Source of the DNA: Actinomadura madurae
GTDB taxonomy: Bacteria > Actinomycetota > Actinomycetes > Streptosporangiales > Streptosporangiaceae
DNA length: 64,000 nt
NCBI RefSeq assembly: GCF_900115095.1
Contig: NZ_FOVH01000015.1
Span: 1 to 64,000 of the forward strand
Direction of reading: 5' to 3'
Made by a program: the position numbers and the translations under genes. Of the stretch, positions 41,530-50,590 are shown one piece after another; positions within the stretch are counted from its first letter, which is position 1; each line of letters opens with the position of its first letter. The notes under the pieces were generated by a model. It was not told the DNA's origin, searched no databases, and was given only the letters and a program-made list of their open reading frames with translations.

Positions 41530-44500
41530 GTGAGATTCGGCCCGCGTGACCGTCGCACCCCCGAACCCGAGGACTCCGGCCCCCAGTCCTCACCCGACCC
41601 CGAGGACCCCGCCCCGCGCCCACCCCACCCCGGGGACGTCCACGTGGCGGGCAAGCGAACGTCGGAAGACCCCCCGTCCACGGAGGAACCCCCTCGTCCA
41701 GGCCCCACGCCGACCGAACCACCCCCCACACCCTGGACAACGGCCCCCGACCTCAAACGACCAACGTGGTCCCCACGACCCGAGACCCCCACCCCAGGCG
41801 GCGAGCAGCCCCCAGAACCACCCCCGACCACCCAACCGTGGACACCGCACTCCCCATCGTCAGCCCCGCCCCCCACCACAGGCGCCAAGCCGCCTGCGGG
41901 TGAGCAGACCTCACCGTGGTCGCCGCAGCCCGCCTCGCCTACCGCCCCAAGCGGCGGACCAACGCCCAAGCCATCAAGCGGCTGGACGGCAGCATCAGAT
42001 CCATCAGCAGGCCCACCGCCATCCCGGGAGCCCTCTCCGCCCGCCCGACCCTGGACACCACACTCAGCGAGGGGCCCCGTCCCTCCCGCGCCAAGCGGCG
42101 AGCCGCCCACCGATCCCTCCACAGACTGGACGCCACCCGCCGCCCCACCTCGGCCGACCGGCGAGCGACCCCCAAGTGAGCAGGGCGCACCGCAACCCAC
42201 GTCGCCGGGCTCGGCACCTTCCGCCCCAGGTGGCGGATCACCTACCGATCCGTCCGCGGACTGGACGTCACCTGGCGACCCATCTCAGTCTGCCGGTGGA
42301 CGATCCCCGGGTGAGCAGGGCGCACCGCAGCCCACGTCGCCGGGCTCGGGGCCGTCCGCCCCGGGCGGCGGATCGCCTACCGATCCGTCCGCGGACTGGA
42401 GGTCAAGCACCGGGCCACCCCAGCCGAGCGGTGACCCGTCCTCGGGCGACCGGGGCCGGTCGTGGTCGCCGCGCTCGACGCCGGGCGGGGCGCCTTCGCC
42501 GTCAAGCGGCGGACCGGCGTCCGAGCCATCGAGGGACTGGACGGCCGCAGCCGGTTCGTCAGGAGGAGTCCCGCCGAGCGGCGAGCCGCCCTCGGGCGAG
42601 CGCGGCGCGCCGCAGCCTGCGTCCTCGGGTTCGGGTTCGGGGCCTTCCGCACCAGGCGAAAATTCGCCGCCCGATCCGTCCACGGATTGGACGGCGCCTG
42701 CCGGTCCAGCTCAGCCGGGCGGCGAGCCGCCCCTGGAGGAGCCGGGCCCGTCGTGGTCGCCGCGTTCGGCGTCGGGGCCGGTCCCTCCCGCACCAGGCGG
42801 TGAGTCGACGTCTGAGACGCTTACGGATTGGGCGGCGGCCGGTCCGTCTGGAGGAGCCCGGTCGGGCGGTGCGCGGTCTCCGGGTGAGGGCAGGTCGCCT
42901 TCCGACCCGTCCACGGATTGGACGCCACCTGCCGGTCCAGCCCAGCCGAGCGGCGAGCCGCCCTTGGAGGAGCCGGGCTCGTCGTGGTCGCCGCATTCGG
43001 CGTCGGGCGGGATGCCTTCGCAGTCAGGCGGCGAGCCGTCTACGGATTGGACGGCGGCGGCCGGTTCGTCAGGGGGAGACCAGCCGGGCGGTGAGCGCTC
43101 CCTGGGTGAGCGGGGCGCGTCGCAGTCCGCGTCGTCGGGTTCGAGGCCTTCCGCGCCGGGTGGCGGGTCGCCTTCGGAGTCGTCCACGGATTGGACGGCG
43201 GCCGCAGGTCCAGCACAGCCGGGCGGTGAGTCGTCCATGGGCGAGGGGGACTCGTTGTGGTCGCCGCATCCTGCAGGGGGCTCGGTGCCTTCGTCGTCAG
43301 GCGGCGGGTCGGCGTCCGAGCCATCGAGGGACTGGACGGCCGCAGCCGATCCGTCCGCAGGCGCACAGCCATCCGGGGAGCCCTCTCCGGCCGATCGATC
43401 GTCCCAACCCTGGAAGCCGCATTCGGCGTCAGGTCCTGCGACTTCCGCAACAGGCGGTGAGCCGGCCACGGATTGGACGGCGGCCCGGCCGGGTGGTGAG
43501 CCGTTGGCCGGCGAGGGGGGCGCGCCGCAGCCGTCTGCGGATTGGACGCTGGCCGCAGGTTCTTCGGCAGGGGCGCCGTCGTCGGGCGAGGGGAGTCCCT
43601 CGTGGTCGCCTTATGACGCTGGCGCGTCGCCCACCAGGGAGGATTCGGGCGCGGAGTCCACGAGTGAGGGGTCGTCGCCGGCGTCCTGGGCGTCGCACGC
43701 GGATTCTCCAGGGGCGGTGCCTCCCGCAGCGGAGGGCGAGCCGCTGCGCGAGGGGGCGGGTGGTCCGGTCACGGGGCGGCATGCGCGTTCGGACGACAAC
43801 GAGCCGTTCCTGCCGCGCAAGGGGCTGTCCGCCGAGCCGCCCCCGGGGACCGCTCCGGCGTCGAGGTGGACGCCGCCGCCGCGACCGCGGCCCATGGCGG
43901 ACCCGGGGCGCCGCGGTGCCATGGCCGACGCGTTCGTCGCCGAGTTCGTCGACAGCACCACCTGGCGGGCGACGCTGGCGGTGCTGGAGAGCGCGTTCCC
44001 CGGTCTCGGACTGGCGGCGACGCTCACGCGGCGCGCCGACGACCTGCGCCGGACGACGGACGCGCTCGACCGGAAGGCGGCCGCCGGGCTCGGAGTCCCG
44101 GCATGGCTGGACGACGCCGGAATGGTGTTCGACCTCAGCGCCAAGCTGGGCGTGCGCATGGTCCGGGCACAGCTGCCGGAGCCGGCCCGTCCCCCGCGCG
44201 CGTCCAGGCCCTATGCGGGCGCGTTCGTCATCGACACGCTGGATCCGCTCCGCTACCACCGCGCGGTGGGCGGTCCGCGGGCGCCGCGCGACCTGCCGCG
44301 AGAAGGGGGCCTGCCCGTCTCGTTGACGGCGGAGGACGACGACAGCGGCGTCGTGATCGTCGCCAACCTGACGTCCGCGGGGGTTCGGGTGCTGGATTCG
44401 GCGGCGCTCTGGCGGTACGCGGGCCGGGTGGTCACGGGGACGCTGCGGGAGCCGGAACGTCCGCACACCCGGGACAGAGCCCGCAGAGCCCTGCACGCCC

Positions 44501-44637
44501 TGCGGCGCGTCGTGTTCGTCGACCCGGATCTCGGCCTCGGGCTGTGCCTGCAGATCGACGCGGCGCGGGTTCCGCGGTGCCTGCTGGCGTTCAGCGTGGA
44601 CCGGACGTCCGGCGCGCCCCGGTTCGTCCGTCCCTGA
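41530..44637 (+). CDS. Trp-periodic disordered repeat protein with unknown C-terminal domain
   Basis: 1035 residues. Residues 1-790 are almost only Pro, Ser, Gly, Ala, Glu, Asp, Thr and Trp, with an imperfect repeat of 43-50 residues. One Trp series lies in [S/T/A/R]DW[T/A/R] at 152 (SGWT), 200, 245, 290, 337, 387, 434, 464, 507, 555, 602, 649 and 672; a second series lies in [S/P]W[S/T/K]P, such as 104, 130, 175, 312, 409, 486, 577, 628 and 692. Residues 798-1035 form a globular-looking domain (AFVAEFVDSTTWRATLAVLESAFPG to the end) with no known family. GTG 41530 follows AGGAT. No signal peptide, so it appears cytosolic. Confidence 0.8.
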   Translation: MRFGPRDRRTPEPEDSGPQSSPDPEDPAPRPPHPGDVHVAGKRTSEDPPSTEEPPRPGPTPTEPPPTPWTTAPDLKRPTWSPRPETPTPGGEQPPEPPPTTQPWTPHSPSSAPPPTTGAKPPAGEQTSPWSPQPASPTAPSGGPTPKPSSGWTAASDPSAGPPPSREPSPPARPWTPHSARGPVPPAPSGEPPTDPSTDWTPPAAPPRPTGERPPSEQGAPQPTSPGSAPSAPGGGSPTDPSADWTSPGDPSQSAGGRSPGEQGAPQPTSPGSGPSAPGGGSPTDPSADWRSSTGPPQPSGDPSSGDRGRSWSPRSTPGGAPSPSSGGPASEPSRDWTAAAGSSGGVPPSGEPPSGERGAPQPASSGSGSGPSAPGENSPPDPSTDWTAPAGPAQPGGEPPLEEPGPSWSPRSASGPVPPAPGGESTSETLTDWAAAGPSGGARSGGARSPGEGRSPSDPSTDWTPPAGPAQPSGEPPLEEPGSSWSPHSASGGMPSQSGGEPSTDWTAAAGSSGGDQPGGERSLGERGASQSASSGSRPSAPGGGSPSESSTDWTAAAGPAQPGGESSMGEGDSLWSPHPAGGSVPSSSGGGSASEPSRDWTAAADPSAGAQPSGEPSPADRSSQPWKPHSASGPATSATGGEPATDWTAARPGGEPLAGEGGAPQPSADWTLAAGSSAGAPSSGEGSPSWSPYDAGASPTREDSGAESTSEGSSPASWASHADSPGAVPPAAEGEPLREGAGGPVTGRHARSDDNEPFLPRKGLSAEPPPGTAPASRWTPPPRPRPMADPGRRGAMADAFVAEFVDSTTWRATLAVLESAFPGLGLAATLTRRADDLRRTTDALDRKAAAGLGVPAWLDDAGMVFDLSAKLGVRMVRAQLPEPARPPRASRPYAGAFVIDTLDPLRYHRAVGGPRAPRDLPREGGLPVSLTAEDDDSGVVIVANLTSAGVRVLDSAALWRYAGRVVTGTLREPERPHTRDRARRALHALRRVVFVDPDLGLGLCLQIDAARVPRCLLAFSVDRTSGAPRFVRP
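41900..43620 (+). repeat. Imperfect tandem repeat array inside the disordered protein, about 141-base period
   Basis: Successive units of roughly 130-150 bases encode the DWT...WSP repeat. DNA copies differ by many silent and replacement changes, for example the word GATTGGACGGC recurs between 42.6 and 43.5 kb while early copies use GACTGGAC, so expansion was followed by divergence. Confidence 0.8.
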
Positions 44638-45519
44638 TCAGTCCTCCGAGCGCAGCCAGGACAGGTCGCGCTGCCGGTCGGCGGGGAGCTCGCGGATGTG
44701 GTCCACGAGCTGCCAGGGTTCGGTCGGCGGCGTGCCCTCGTCCGGCAGGACGCCGCACAGGAGGGCGCTCTGCGTGCTGACCGCGACGAACGGCCCGAAC
44801 TGCGCGACCCCTCCGCCGCGCAGCGACGCCAACTCGGTGAGCAACGCGGCGACGGCGGACGCGTCCTGCGGGTCGTACAGGCCGCGGACGTACGAGAACA
44901 GGTCCTCGGCGAGGACGTCCGACCGCCTTCCCGACATCTGGTACACGGTGCCCCAGTAGGTACCCGTCGCCCGCGCCGACCGCTGGTCCCGCACCCGGAC
45001 GCGCAACCCGCACTCGGCCGCGCACTGCTCGTACGCCTCCGCGAGAAGCGCCTCCCCCTCGCCCTCCTCGCTCAGCAGCACGCCGGTGACGACGCCCTCC
45101 TCCCGGTCGAGCCGGTCGAGCATCTCGCGGTGCAGCTCCATGACGTCCTGCTCGACCGCGTCCAGCGACCGGGCCAGAGCGTGCTGGGCGTCACGGTCGA
45201 GGTCGACGCCCGCCAACTCGTCGGAGAAGTCGCCGAACTGCTTCTCCAGCCGCTCGACCCGGCCGGTGACCGAATCGAGCCGCTCCGCGACGTCGCTCGA
45301 CGGCGTCTCCGGCTCCGCCGGCGGTATGGAAATGCCGACCGGTTCCGTCGCCTCGTCGACCACCCGCTTCAGGGCCTCGTGCTCCCGGACGAGGTCGTTG
45401 AGCTGCTTCCGCAGGTTCCGCAGCTCCGCCTGGGCCTGGGGGAGCCGCTTGTCGGAGGCCAGATAAAGCTCGCGCCCGGCTATCGCAAGGCAGAGCAGGA
45501 CCAGGATCACGGTGGTCAT
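44638..45519 (-). CDS. Membrane-anchored coiled-coil protein
   Basis: 293 residues. A single N-terminal membrane segment (TTVILVLLCLAIAGREL, about 2-18) is followed by a heptad-rich region (about 25-150: LPQAQAELRNLRKQLNDLVREHEALKRVV and AERLDSVTGRVERLEKQFGDFSDEL) and an unknown domain (about 160-293) with Cys pairs (QCAAECGLRVRV). ATG 45519 has SD GAGGAG. The gene abuts the end of the repeat-protein gene base to base, convergent. Probable bitopic protein with the coiled coil in the cytosol or outside; topology is not certain. Confidence 0.8.
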   Translation of the reverse strand: MTTVILVLLCLAIAGRELYLASDKRLPQAQAELRNLRKQLNDLVREHEALKRVVDEATEPVGISIPPAEPETPSSDVAERLDSVTGRVERLEKQFGDFSDELAGVDLDRDAQHALARSLDAVEQDVMELHREMLDRLDREEGVVTGVLLSEEGEGEALLAEAYEQCAAECGLRVRVRDQRSARATGTYWGTVYQMSGRRSDVLAEDLFSYVRGLYDPQDASAVAALLTELASLRGGGVAQFGPFVAVSTQSALLCGVLPDEGTPPTEPWQLVDHIRELPADRQRDLSWLRSED

Positions 45520-46028
45520 GTGACTCCTCGGGAAGCGGGCTGCGCTCTCGACGATAACCACCCGCGCACCGATTGGCCGACCCCCCACCGCATCTCGTCC
45601 GAATCGCCCTCCATTTCCAACCCCACCAACCCCACCGCCCCCCGCACCCGGGCTGGATGAGTGGGTGGCTGCTAATCAGGAGCGGCCCGCGTGCGCCAAA
45701 CGATGTGTCCGTGGCATCAGGCCCGGTGGGCGGCACCGCGGGACCCAACGCCACCCGAACGCGCCACTGGCGCCGCACCCGGCCGAGCCAACCCGTGGCG
45801 CAGGTGGTCTCAGCGTTGGCCGAGCGTGCTGGCGGTGAGCTGGTTCCGCGCGTCGGTGGGGCGGCCGCTGCGAGCGTCGTTGCGGCCCGGCCGTGCGGGA
45901 GCTTGCTCGCGCCGAGCGCTGTGGACCCGCGGGTCACCGTCCGGCGGGCTGGCGCGCGGAAGTACACGCGGCCGGAGCCCTTCAGTGTGGGCGACCGGAC
46001 GCGGGTGGGGTGGCTTGGGGGAGGTTGG
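45520..46028. other. Gene-free stretch between coiled-coil and Spo0M-like genes
   Basis: 509 bases. Open frames exist but their composition and lack of SDs argue against genes. It holds the upstream region of the coiled-coil gene (SD included) and, near 45630, short direct copies of AACCCCACC. I see no terminator or promoter that can be stated with confidence. Confidence 0.6.
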
Positions 46029-47657
46029 TTAGCCGAAGAGGCCGCCCAGGAGGCCGCCTAGGATCTCGGCGGCTCCGCCGGCCAGTTCGCCGGCGACGTC
46101 GCCTGCGATGTCTCCGGCCACGCCGCCGGCGGCGTCGGCGATCACGTTGCCGGCGACGTTGCCCGCGTAGCCGGCGACCGCGTTGCCGAAGGCGTCCACT
46201 GGGACGCCGGCGACGTAGCCCGCGGCGTTCTGCGCGTAGCCGGCGGCGTCGCCCATGGCGCCGACGGCCATGCCGCCCGCGATCCCGGCCGCGGCGGCGC
46301 CGCCGACCAGGCCGGCCGCGGCTACGCCGTGGCCGCGGTGCCCGTGGTAGCCGGGCGGGGCGTGGTGGACGTGCATCGGCGGCGGGCCCGGGTGCCCGTG
46401 CACCGCGGGCGGGTAGTGCGGGGCGGGTGGGGGCGGCCCGCCGTGGGGTGCTGGAGGCGGGTAGGGGGTCGGGCCGCCTGGCGCTGGTGGGGGCGGTGCG
46501 CCGTGCTGTGGGGGCGGTGTGCCGTGTGGGGGTGGGGGTGCGCCGTGCGGTGGGGGTGGGGGACCGTGTGGCGCGGGCCTGCCGGGTCCCGCGGGGAGAG
46601 GGCCGGGCGTGCCGTGTATGGGGGAGTGTGCCGGAGGGGGTGGGGGGAAGGTGCCGGGGGCGCCGCCGTGGCCTGGGGGTGGTGTGGGGGCGGAAGCGGC
46701 CATGGGGGCTGGTTGTCGGCCTGGGGCGGGGGCGGGGGGTGGGTACTGGGCGTTGCCGTATTCGCCTGGGCCGCCGTAGGACGCCGCGGCGGGGCGTGGG
46801 GGTGCGGGTGGTGGGGGTGGGAACGATGACGGGGAGCCAGGCGGCGGTAGTGGTGCCTGGCCGGGTGGGGGTGTGGGGGCGCCGGGCGAGGAGCTCGGAC
46901 GGGACGAACGCGGTAGTGCGACGGCGGCTTCCAGCCACTGGCCGATCTTGGCGTTCCAGTCCGTCTCGGCGGCCTCGGCGTGCGGGACCTTGAAGACACC
47001 GAAGGACTCGTCCTGCGGGGTGTCGCGGTCTTCGGCGCGCAGGACGAAGGACATGCCGCGCGGGCTGGCGATGAAGCTCAGCCCGATCTTGTCGATCCGG
47101 CCCTGGTACGACGTCGGGGGGTTGAGGTGGATCTCCTGGTGGAACGGCAGCTGCTGAGAGACGCCCCGCAGTTTGGACGACTCGAACGTCACGTTGGTGA
47201 TCTGGAAGCCGAGCCGGGCGATCGAGGCGAGCACCCATTGCTGGGATTCCAGCGGCTCGACGGAGATCGGGTCGACGTCGCCCGGGTCGGGTTGGCCGGC
47301 GACGTCGACCTCGGTGCACATGCCGATGGTGAAGCCCGGGAGCTCGTGGCCGAGGACGGTGGTGAACGGCAGCTCGTACGGCAGCGGGATCGAGAACGCC
47401 AGGTCGCGCTGCCCGCCGGCGTCCAGCCGGAAACCGCGGGTGAGGGCGCCCCGGTACACCTCCGGCCCGGCCGACTCGCCGCCGTACCCGTTGTGCATGC
47501 GCGGCATCAGGGCCAGCGTCACGTGCCGGACCTCCACGGGCCCGGAGCCGCCGCGCAGATGCACCTTTCCCGCCACGACGCCGCCGGGCTTGCAGTTCGG
47601 CTCCGACAGGATCGTGTCGACGGTCGGCCCGCCGCCCGCCATCTGCCCGTAGGACAC
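46029..47657 (-). CDS. Spo0M-like sporulation-control protein with low-complexity tail
   Basis: 542 residues from GTG 47657. The first about 235 match the arrestin-like Spo0M fold (TVDTILSEPNCKPGGVVAGKVHL, FSIPLPYELPFTT, SQQLPFHQEIHLNPP and ESFGVFKVPH). About 250-440 is a Pro/His/Gly-rich tract; about 445-542 is Ala/Gly-rich and hydrophobic (AAGLVGGAAAAGIAGGMAVGA). Spo0M regulates sporulation in Bacillus; its role in actinobacteria is unclear. The GTG is preferred to ATG 47642 because GGGAGAGGGG lies 8 bases upstream. Confidence 0.85.
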   Translation of the reverse strand: MSYGQMAGGGPTVDTILSEPNCKPGGVVAGKVHLRGGSGPVEVRHVTLALMPRMHNGYGGESAGPEVYRGALTRGFRLDAGGQRDLAFSIPLPYELPFTTVLGHELPGFTIGMCTEVDVAGQPDPGDVDPISVEPLESQQWVLASIARLGFQITNVTFESSKLRGVSQQLPFHQEIHLNPPTSYQGRIDKIGLSFIASPRGMSFVLRAEDRDTPQDESFGVFKVPHAEAAETDWNAKIGQWLEAAVALPRSSRPSSSPGAPTPPPGQAPLPPPGSPSSFPPPPPAPPRPAAASYGGPGEYGNAQYPPPAPAPGRQPAPMAASAPTPPPGHGGAPGTFPPPPPAHSPIHGTPGPLPAGPGRPAPHGPPPPPHGAPPPPHGTPPPQHGAPPPPAPGGPTPYPPPAPHGGPPPPAPHYPPAVHGHPGPPPMHVHHAPPGYHGHRGHGVAAAGLVGGAAAAGIAGGMAVGAMGDAAGYAQNAAGYVAGVPVDAFGNAVAGYAGNVAGNVIADAAGGVAGDIAGDVAGELAGGAAEILGGLLGGLFG

Positions 47658-47679
47658 CGGCCGTACCCCTCTCCCGACC

Positions 47680-47748
47680 GCGGGGACGCAGTCCCCGCGC
47701 AAGTTCGCCCGGCGCAAGTTAGGCCGTGCGCTTCAGGCCGCGCAAGTT
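47680..47748 (-). promoter_or_regulatory. Upstream region of spo0M-like gene: three AACTTGCGC sites and a hairpin
   Basis: The minus-strand word AACTTGCGC occurs three times (plus-strand GCGCAAGTT at 47697-47705, 47712-47720, 47740-47748), between M16 and the gene. Right beside it GCGGGGAC (47680-47687) and GTCCCCGC (47691-47698) form an 8-bp hairpin ahead of the SD. Candidate regulator binding cluster. Confidence 0.6.
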
Positions 47749-47836
47749 AGACCTACTCCACCATGCCATTGGTTCACGCCATGAAGGAGAACACCGCACA
47801 CAATCTGTCCGCGCCGCCACGGCGCGGGTCTCGCGG

Positions 47837-49201
47837 TCACTCCTCTTTGGCGGTGACGGTCACGGGGGCGTAGCCGAGCTTCTCCAGCGGTTCGCGGATC
47901 TGTGCGGCGTCTCCGACGGCGACGACGGTCAGGGCCTCGGGGTCGACGTGCTTGCGGTAGGCGCGGGCGACGCCGTCCGGGGTGGAGGCGCGGACGGCGG
48001 CCAGGTACGCGGACGGGTAGTCCGCGCCGAGCCCGTTGGCGGACGCGTCGGCCAGTTCGGCGGCGACGGCGCGTGCAGTCTCGTACTCGGCGGGCGCCCG
48101 GTCGGCCAGCGCGCGGACGGACGATCCGTGCTCGTCGGCCTCGATGCCGCGGGAGACGACACCGCGCAGTTCGGTCAGCGCGTCCGCGACGGCGTCGGCG
48201 GTGACCTCGGTGTGGACGGCGCCCTGGGCGATGAACAGCCCGCAGTGCCGCATCCGCAGCAGCCCGGCCCGCATGCCGTAGGTGTAGCCCTTCTCCTCGC
48301 GCAGCACGGCGTTGAGCCGCGACGTGAGCCCGCCGCCCAGCACGTGCGAGGCCACCATCAGCGACGGCCAGTCGTGGTGCGAGCGGTCGGGGACGCCGTG
48401 CGCGAAGCCGAGGTAGGTCTGCACGGACCCGGGGCGGTCGACGACGACGATGCGGGCGGCCGACTCCGGCATGATCCGGTCGGCGGTCGGGAGCGGCTCG
48501 CCCGACCCCGCCCAGCTCTCCAGAGCGGCGCTGAGGGCCCCGTCGGCGTCCACCCCTGACAGATCACCCGCGACGACCGCGGTGGCCTCCGCGGGCACCA
48601 CAGAGCCGTAGAAGTCGCGGACGTCCGACCCCTGGAGGGCGCCGACCGAGTCGCGGGTGCCGCCGGTGGGGCGGGACGCCCGGGCCTCGGTCGGGAAGAG
48701 GACCGCGCGGATCTCGCGCATGGCGCGCGAGCCGGGATCGGCGTCCTCCTGCGCGATCTCCTCCAGCCGTTCGCGGACCAGGCGGCGCACGTCGGCGTCG
48801 TCCAGCGCCGGGCGCCGCACCACCGAGGAGAACAGGTCCAGGGCGGCGTCGAGCCGCGACGTGGGGACGTCGAGCGCGACCCGCAGCGCGGTCAGGTCGG
48901 CGTGGGCGTAGAGGCTGGCGCCGAGCCGCTCGAACGCGGCGGTCAGCGCGGTGCCGCCGCCGGGCTCGGTGCCCTCCAGCAGGGCGCGGGCGGTCAGCGT
49001 CGCGACGCCGTCCAGGCCGGAGGGCTCGCGGCCGGCGCCCGCGTGCAGGACGAGCCGGACCGCGGCGAGCCGCCGGCCGGGCAGGTCGCAGCGCAGCGTC
49101 GCCGGCCCGGCCGGGACGCGGCCCGCGGTCCCGGCCGGGAAGGCCCAGGCCGGGACGGGCCCCGGGACGGGGCGGGGCTGCAGGACGAGACCGCTGCTCA
49201 C
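47837..49201 (-). CDS. M16 peptidase homologue, non-catalytic subunit
   Basis: 454 residues with the M16 (insulinase/MPP) fold: DGVATLTARALLEGT stands where the HxxEH zinc motif should be, so it lacks the catalytic ligands, while the REEKGYTYGM substrate-binding Arg/Tyr motif of the C-terminal half is kept. Such inactive subunits pair with an active M16 partner. GTG 49201 overlaps the stop of the upstream active subunit gene (GTGA), supporting a heterodimer. Confidence 0.9.
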   Translation of the reverse strand: MSSGLVLQPRPVPGPVPAWAFPAGTAGRVPAGPATLRCDLPGRRLAAVRLVLHAGAGREPSGLDGVATLTARALLEGTEPGGGTALTAAFERLGASLYAHADLTALRVALDVPTSRLDAALDLFSSVVRRPALDDADVRRLVRERLEEIAQEDADPGSRAMREIRAVLFPTEARASRPTGGTRDSVGALQGSDVRDFYGSVVPAEATAVVAGDLSGVDADGALSAALESWAGSGEPLPTADRIMPESAARIVVVDRPGSVQTYLGFAHGVPDRSHHDWPSLMVASHVLGGGLTSRLNAVLREEKGYTYGMRAGLLRMRHCGLFIAQGAVHTEVTADAVADALTELRGVVSRGIEADEHGSSVRALADRAPAEYETARAVAAELADASANGLGADYPSAYLAAVRASTPDGVARAYRKHVDPEALTVVAVGDAAQIREPLEKLGYAPVTVTAKEE

Positions 49202-50454
49202 GAGGTGCCTCCGTAGGTCAGGGCGGCGCGGGCGCCGGGCGCGAGCCAGTGGCCCGCCATCTCCTTGATCGCGTCCGCGGTGACGGCGGCGGCGCGGCCG
49301 GGGGCGGTGTAGACCCGGGCCGGGTCGCCGAACTGCGTCGCGTTCTGCGACAGCGCGTTGGCCAGGCCCGTCACCGTCTCGGTCTGCTCCAGGAAGCCGC
49401 GTTCGGCCTGGGCGGTGGCGCGGGCGGTCTCGTCGGCGTCCGGGCCGTCGGCGGCGAACCGCTCCAGCTCCTCGTCCAGCACGGCGGCGATCTTGTCCGG
49501 TTCCGGCCCGATGGCGTCCACGATCGCCAGGGACGGCCCGGACGCGAGCCGCGTCACCCCGGCCCACACCTCGGTGGCGATCTGGTCGCGCCGCACCATC
49601 CGGTCGTACAGGCGGGAGCCGGAGCCGCCGCCGAGGATCTCGACCGCGAGCTCGGCGGCCTCGACGTCGTCGCCGCCGTCGGTGGGCAGCGTGAACATCG
49701 CGAAGTAGGCGGGGGAGGGGACCTCCTCGTCGACCGCCTCGCCGCGGACGCCGGGCAGCGGCCCGAGGTCGCCGGGGCGGGCGGGGGGCTTGTCCGGCCC
49801 GGCCGGGAGGCCGCCGAAGTAGCGCTCCACCGCGGCCACCGTCTTCTCCGGGTCGACGTCGCCGACGACGGACAGGACGGCGTTGCCCGGCGCGTACCAG
49901 GTGGCGAAGAAGTCGGCGCAGTCTTCGAGGGTGGTGGCGTCCAGGTCGTCCATGGAGCCGATCGGGGTGTGCGCGTAGGGGTGGCCCTGCGGGAATGTCA
50001 GCGCGCACAGCCGCTCGAAGGCCGTCCCGTAGGGCTGGTTGTCGTAGCGCTGGCGGCGTTCGTTCTTCACCACGTCGCGCTGGTTGTCGAGGTTGGCCTG
50101 GGTGAGCGCGCTGGGCAGCGTCCCCATCCGGTCGGCCTCCAGCCAGAGCGCGAGCTCCAGGTGGCTGACGGGAACCGTCTCGTAGTAGTTCGTGCGCTCG
50201 AACGACGTGCTGGCGTTGAACGCGGCGCCGGCGCTCTCCAGGAGTGCCGCGTGCTCCCCTTCGGCGACGTTGGCGGAGCCCTGGAACATCAGGTGCTCGA
50301 AGAGGTGGGCGAGGCCGGTGCGGCCGGCCCGCTCGTGCCGCGAACCCACCCCGTACCAGATGTTCACGGCGGCCAGTGGTACGACGTGGTCCTCGCAGAC
50401 CACCACGCGCAGGCCATTGCCGAGCGTGTGCTCATGCAGCGGCTGTTCTGCCAC
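49198..50454 (-). CDS. M16 zinc peptidase, catalytic subunit
   Basis: 418 residues. Inverted zinc motif HLFEH (His50, Glu53, His54) and the third ligand Glu132 in NQRDVVKNERRQRYDN are present. EILGGGSGSRLYDRMVRRDQ belongs to the C-terminal half. Probably cytosolic; substrates of actinobacterial M16 pairs are peptides. GTG 50454 puts the motif at its usual place. Translationally coupled to the non-catalytic partner. Confidence 0.9.
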   Translation of the reverse strand: MAEQPLHEHTLGNGLRVVVCEDHVVPLAAVNIWYGVGSRHERAGRTGLAHLFEHLMFQGSANVAEGEHAALLESAGAAFNASTSFERTNYYETVPVSHLELALWLEADRMGTLPSALTQANLDNQRDVVKNERRQRYDNQPYGTAFERLCALTFPQGHPYAHTPIGSMDDLDATTLEDCADFFATWYAPGNAVLSVVGDVDPEKTVAAVERYFGGLPAGPDKPPARPGDLGPLPGVRGEAVDEEVPSPAYFAMFTLPTDGGDDVEAAELAVEILGGGSGSRLYDRMVRRDQIATEVWAGVTRLASGPSLAIVDAIGPEPDKIAAVLDEELERFAADGPDADETARATAQAERGFLEQTETVTGLANALSQNATQFGDPARVYTAPGRAAAVTADAIKEMAGHWLAPGARAALTYGGTS

Positions 50455-50590
50455 GGAGCGCTCCCGTCCGTTTCGATGGGTCGGCCGGCGGACAGCACCG
50501 CGCGCGTCGGCGGGACGTGCCCGGTGCGGCGGGCTTGATCTCGGTCTCACCGTACCGGGTGCGCCGGACGGGAGGCGCGTCCGCGCGAAC

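Noticed and set aside
41900..43620. CRISPR-like array
   Set aside because: Units are about 141 bases, coding and divergent in sequence, without conserved direct repeats and unique spacers.
41546..44326. A second long open frame in the repeat region
   Set aside because: Composition is almost only Arg and Pro, and it lacks a plausible start; the chosen frame has the Trp repeat and a globular C-terminal part.
45573..46061. An open frame across the 45.5-46.0 kb gap
   Set aside because: No SD, biased composition and it overlaps the start of the Spo0M-like gene's 3' end; not accepted.
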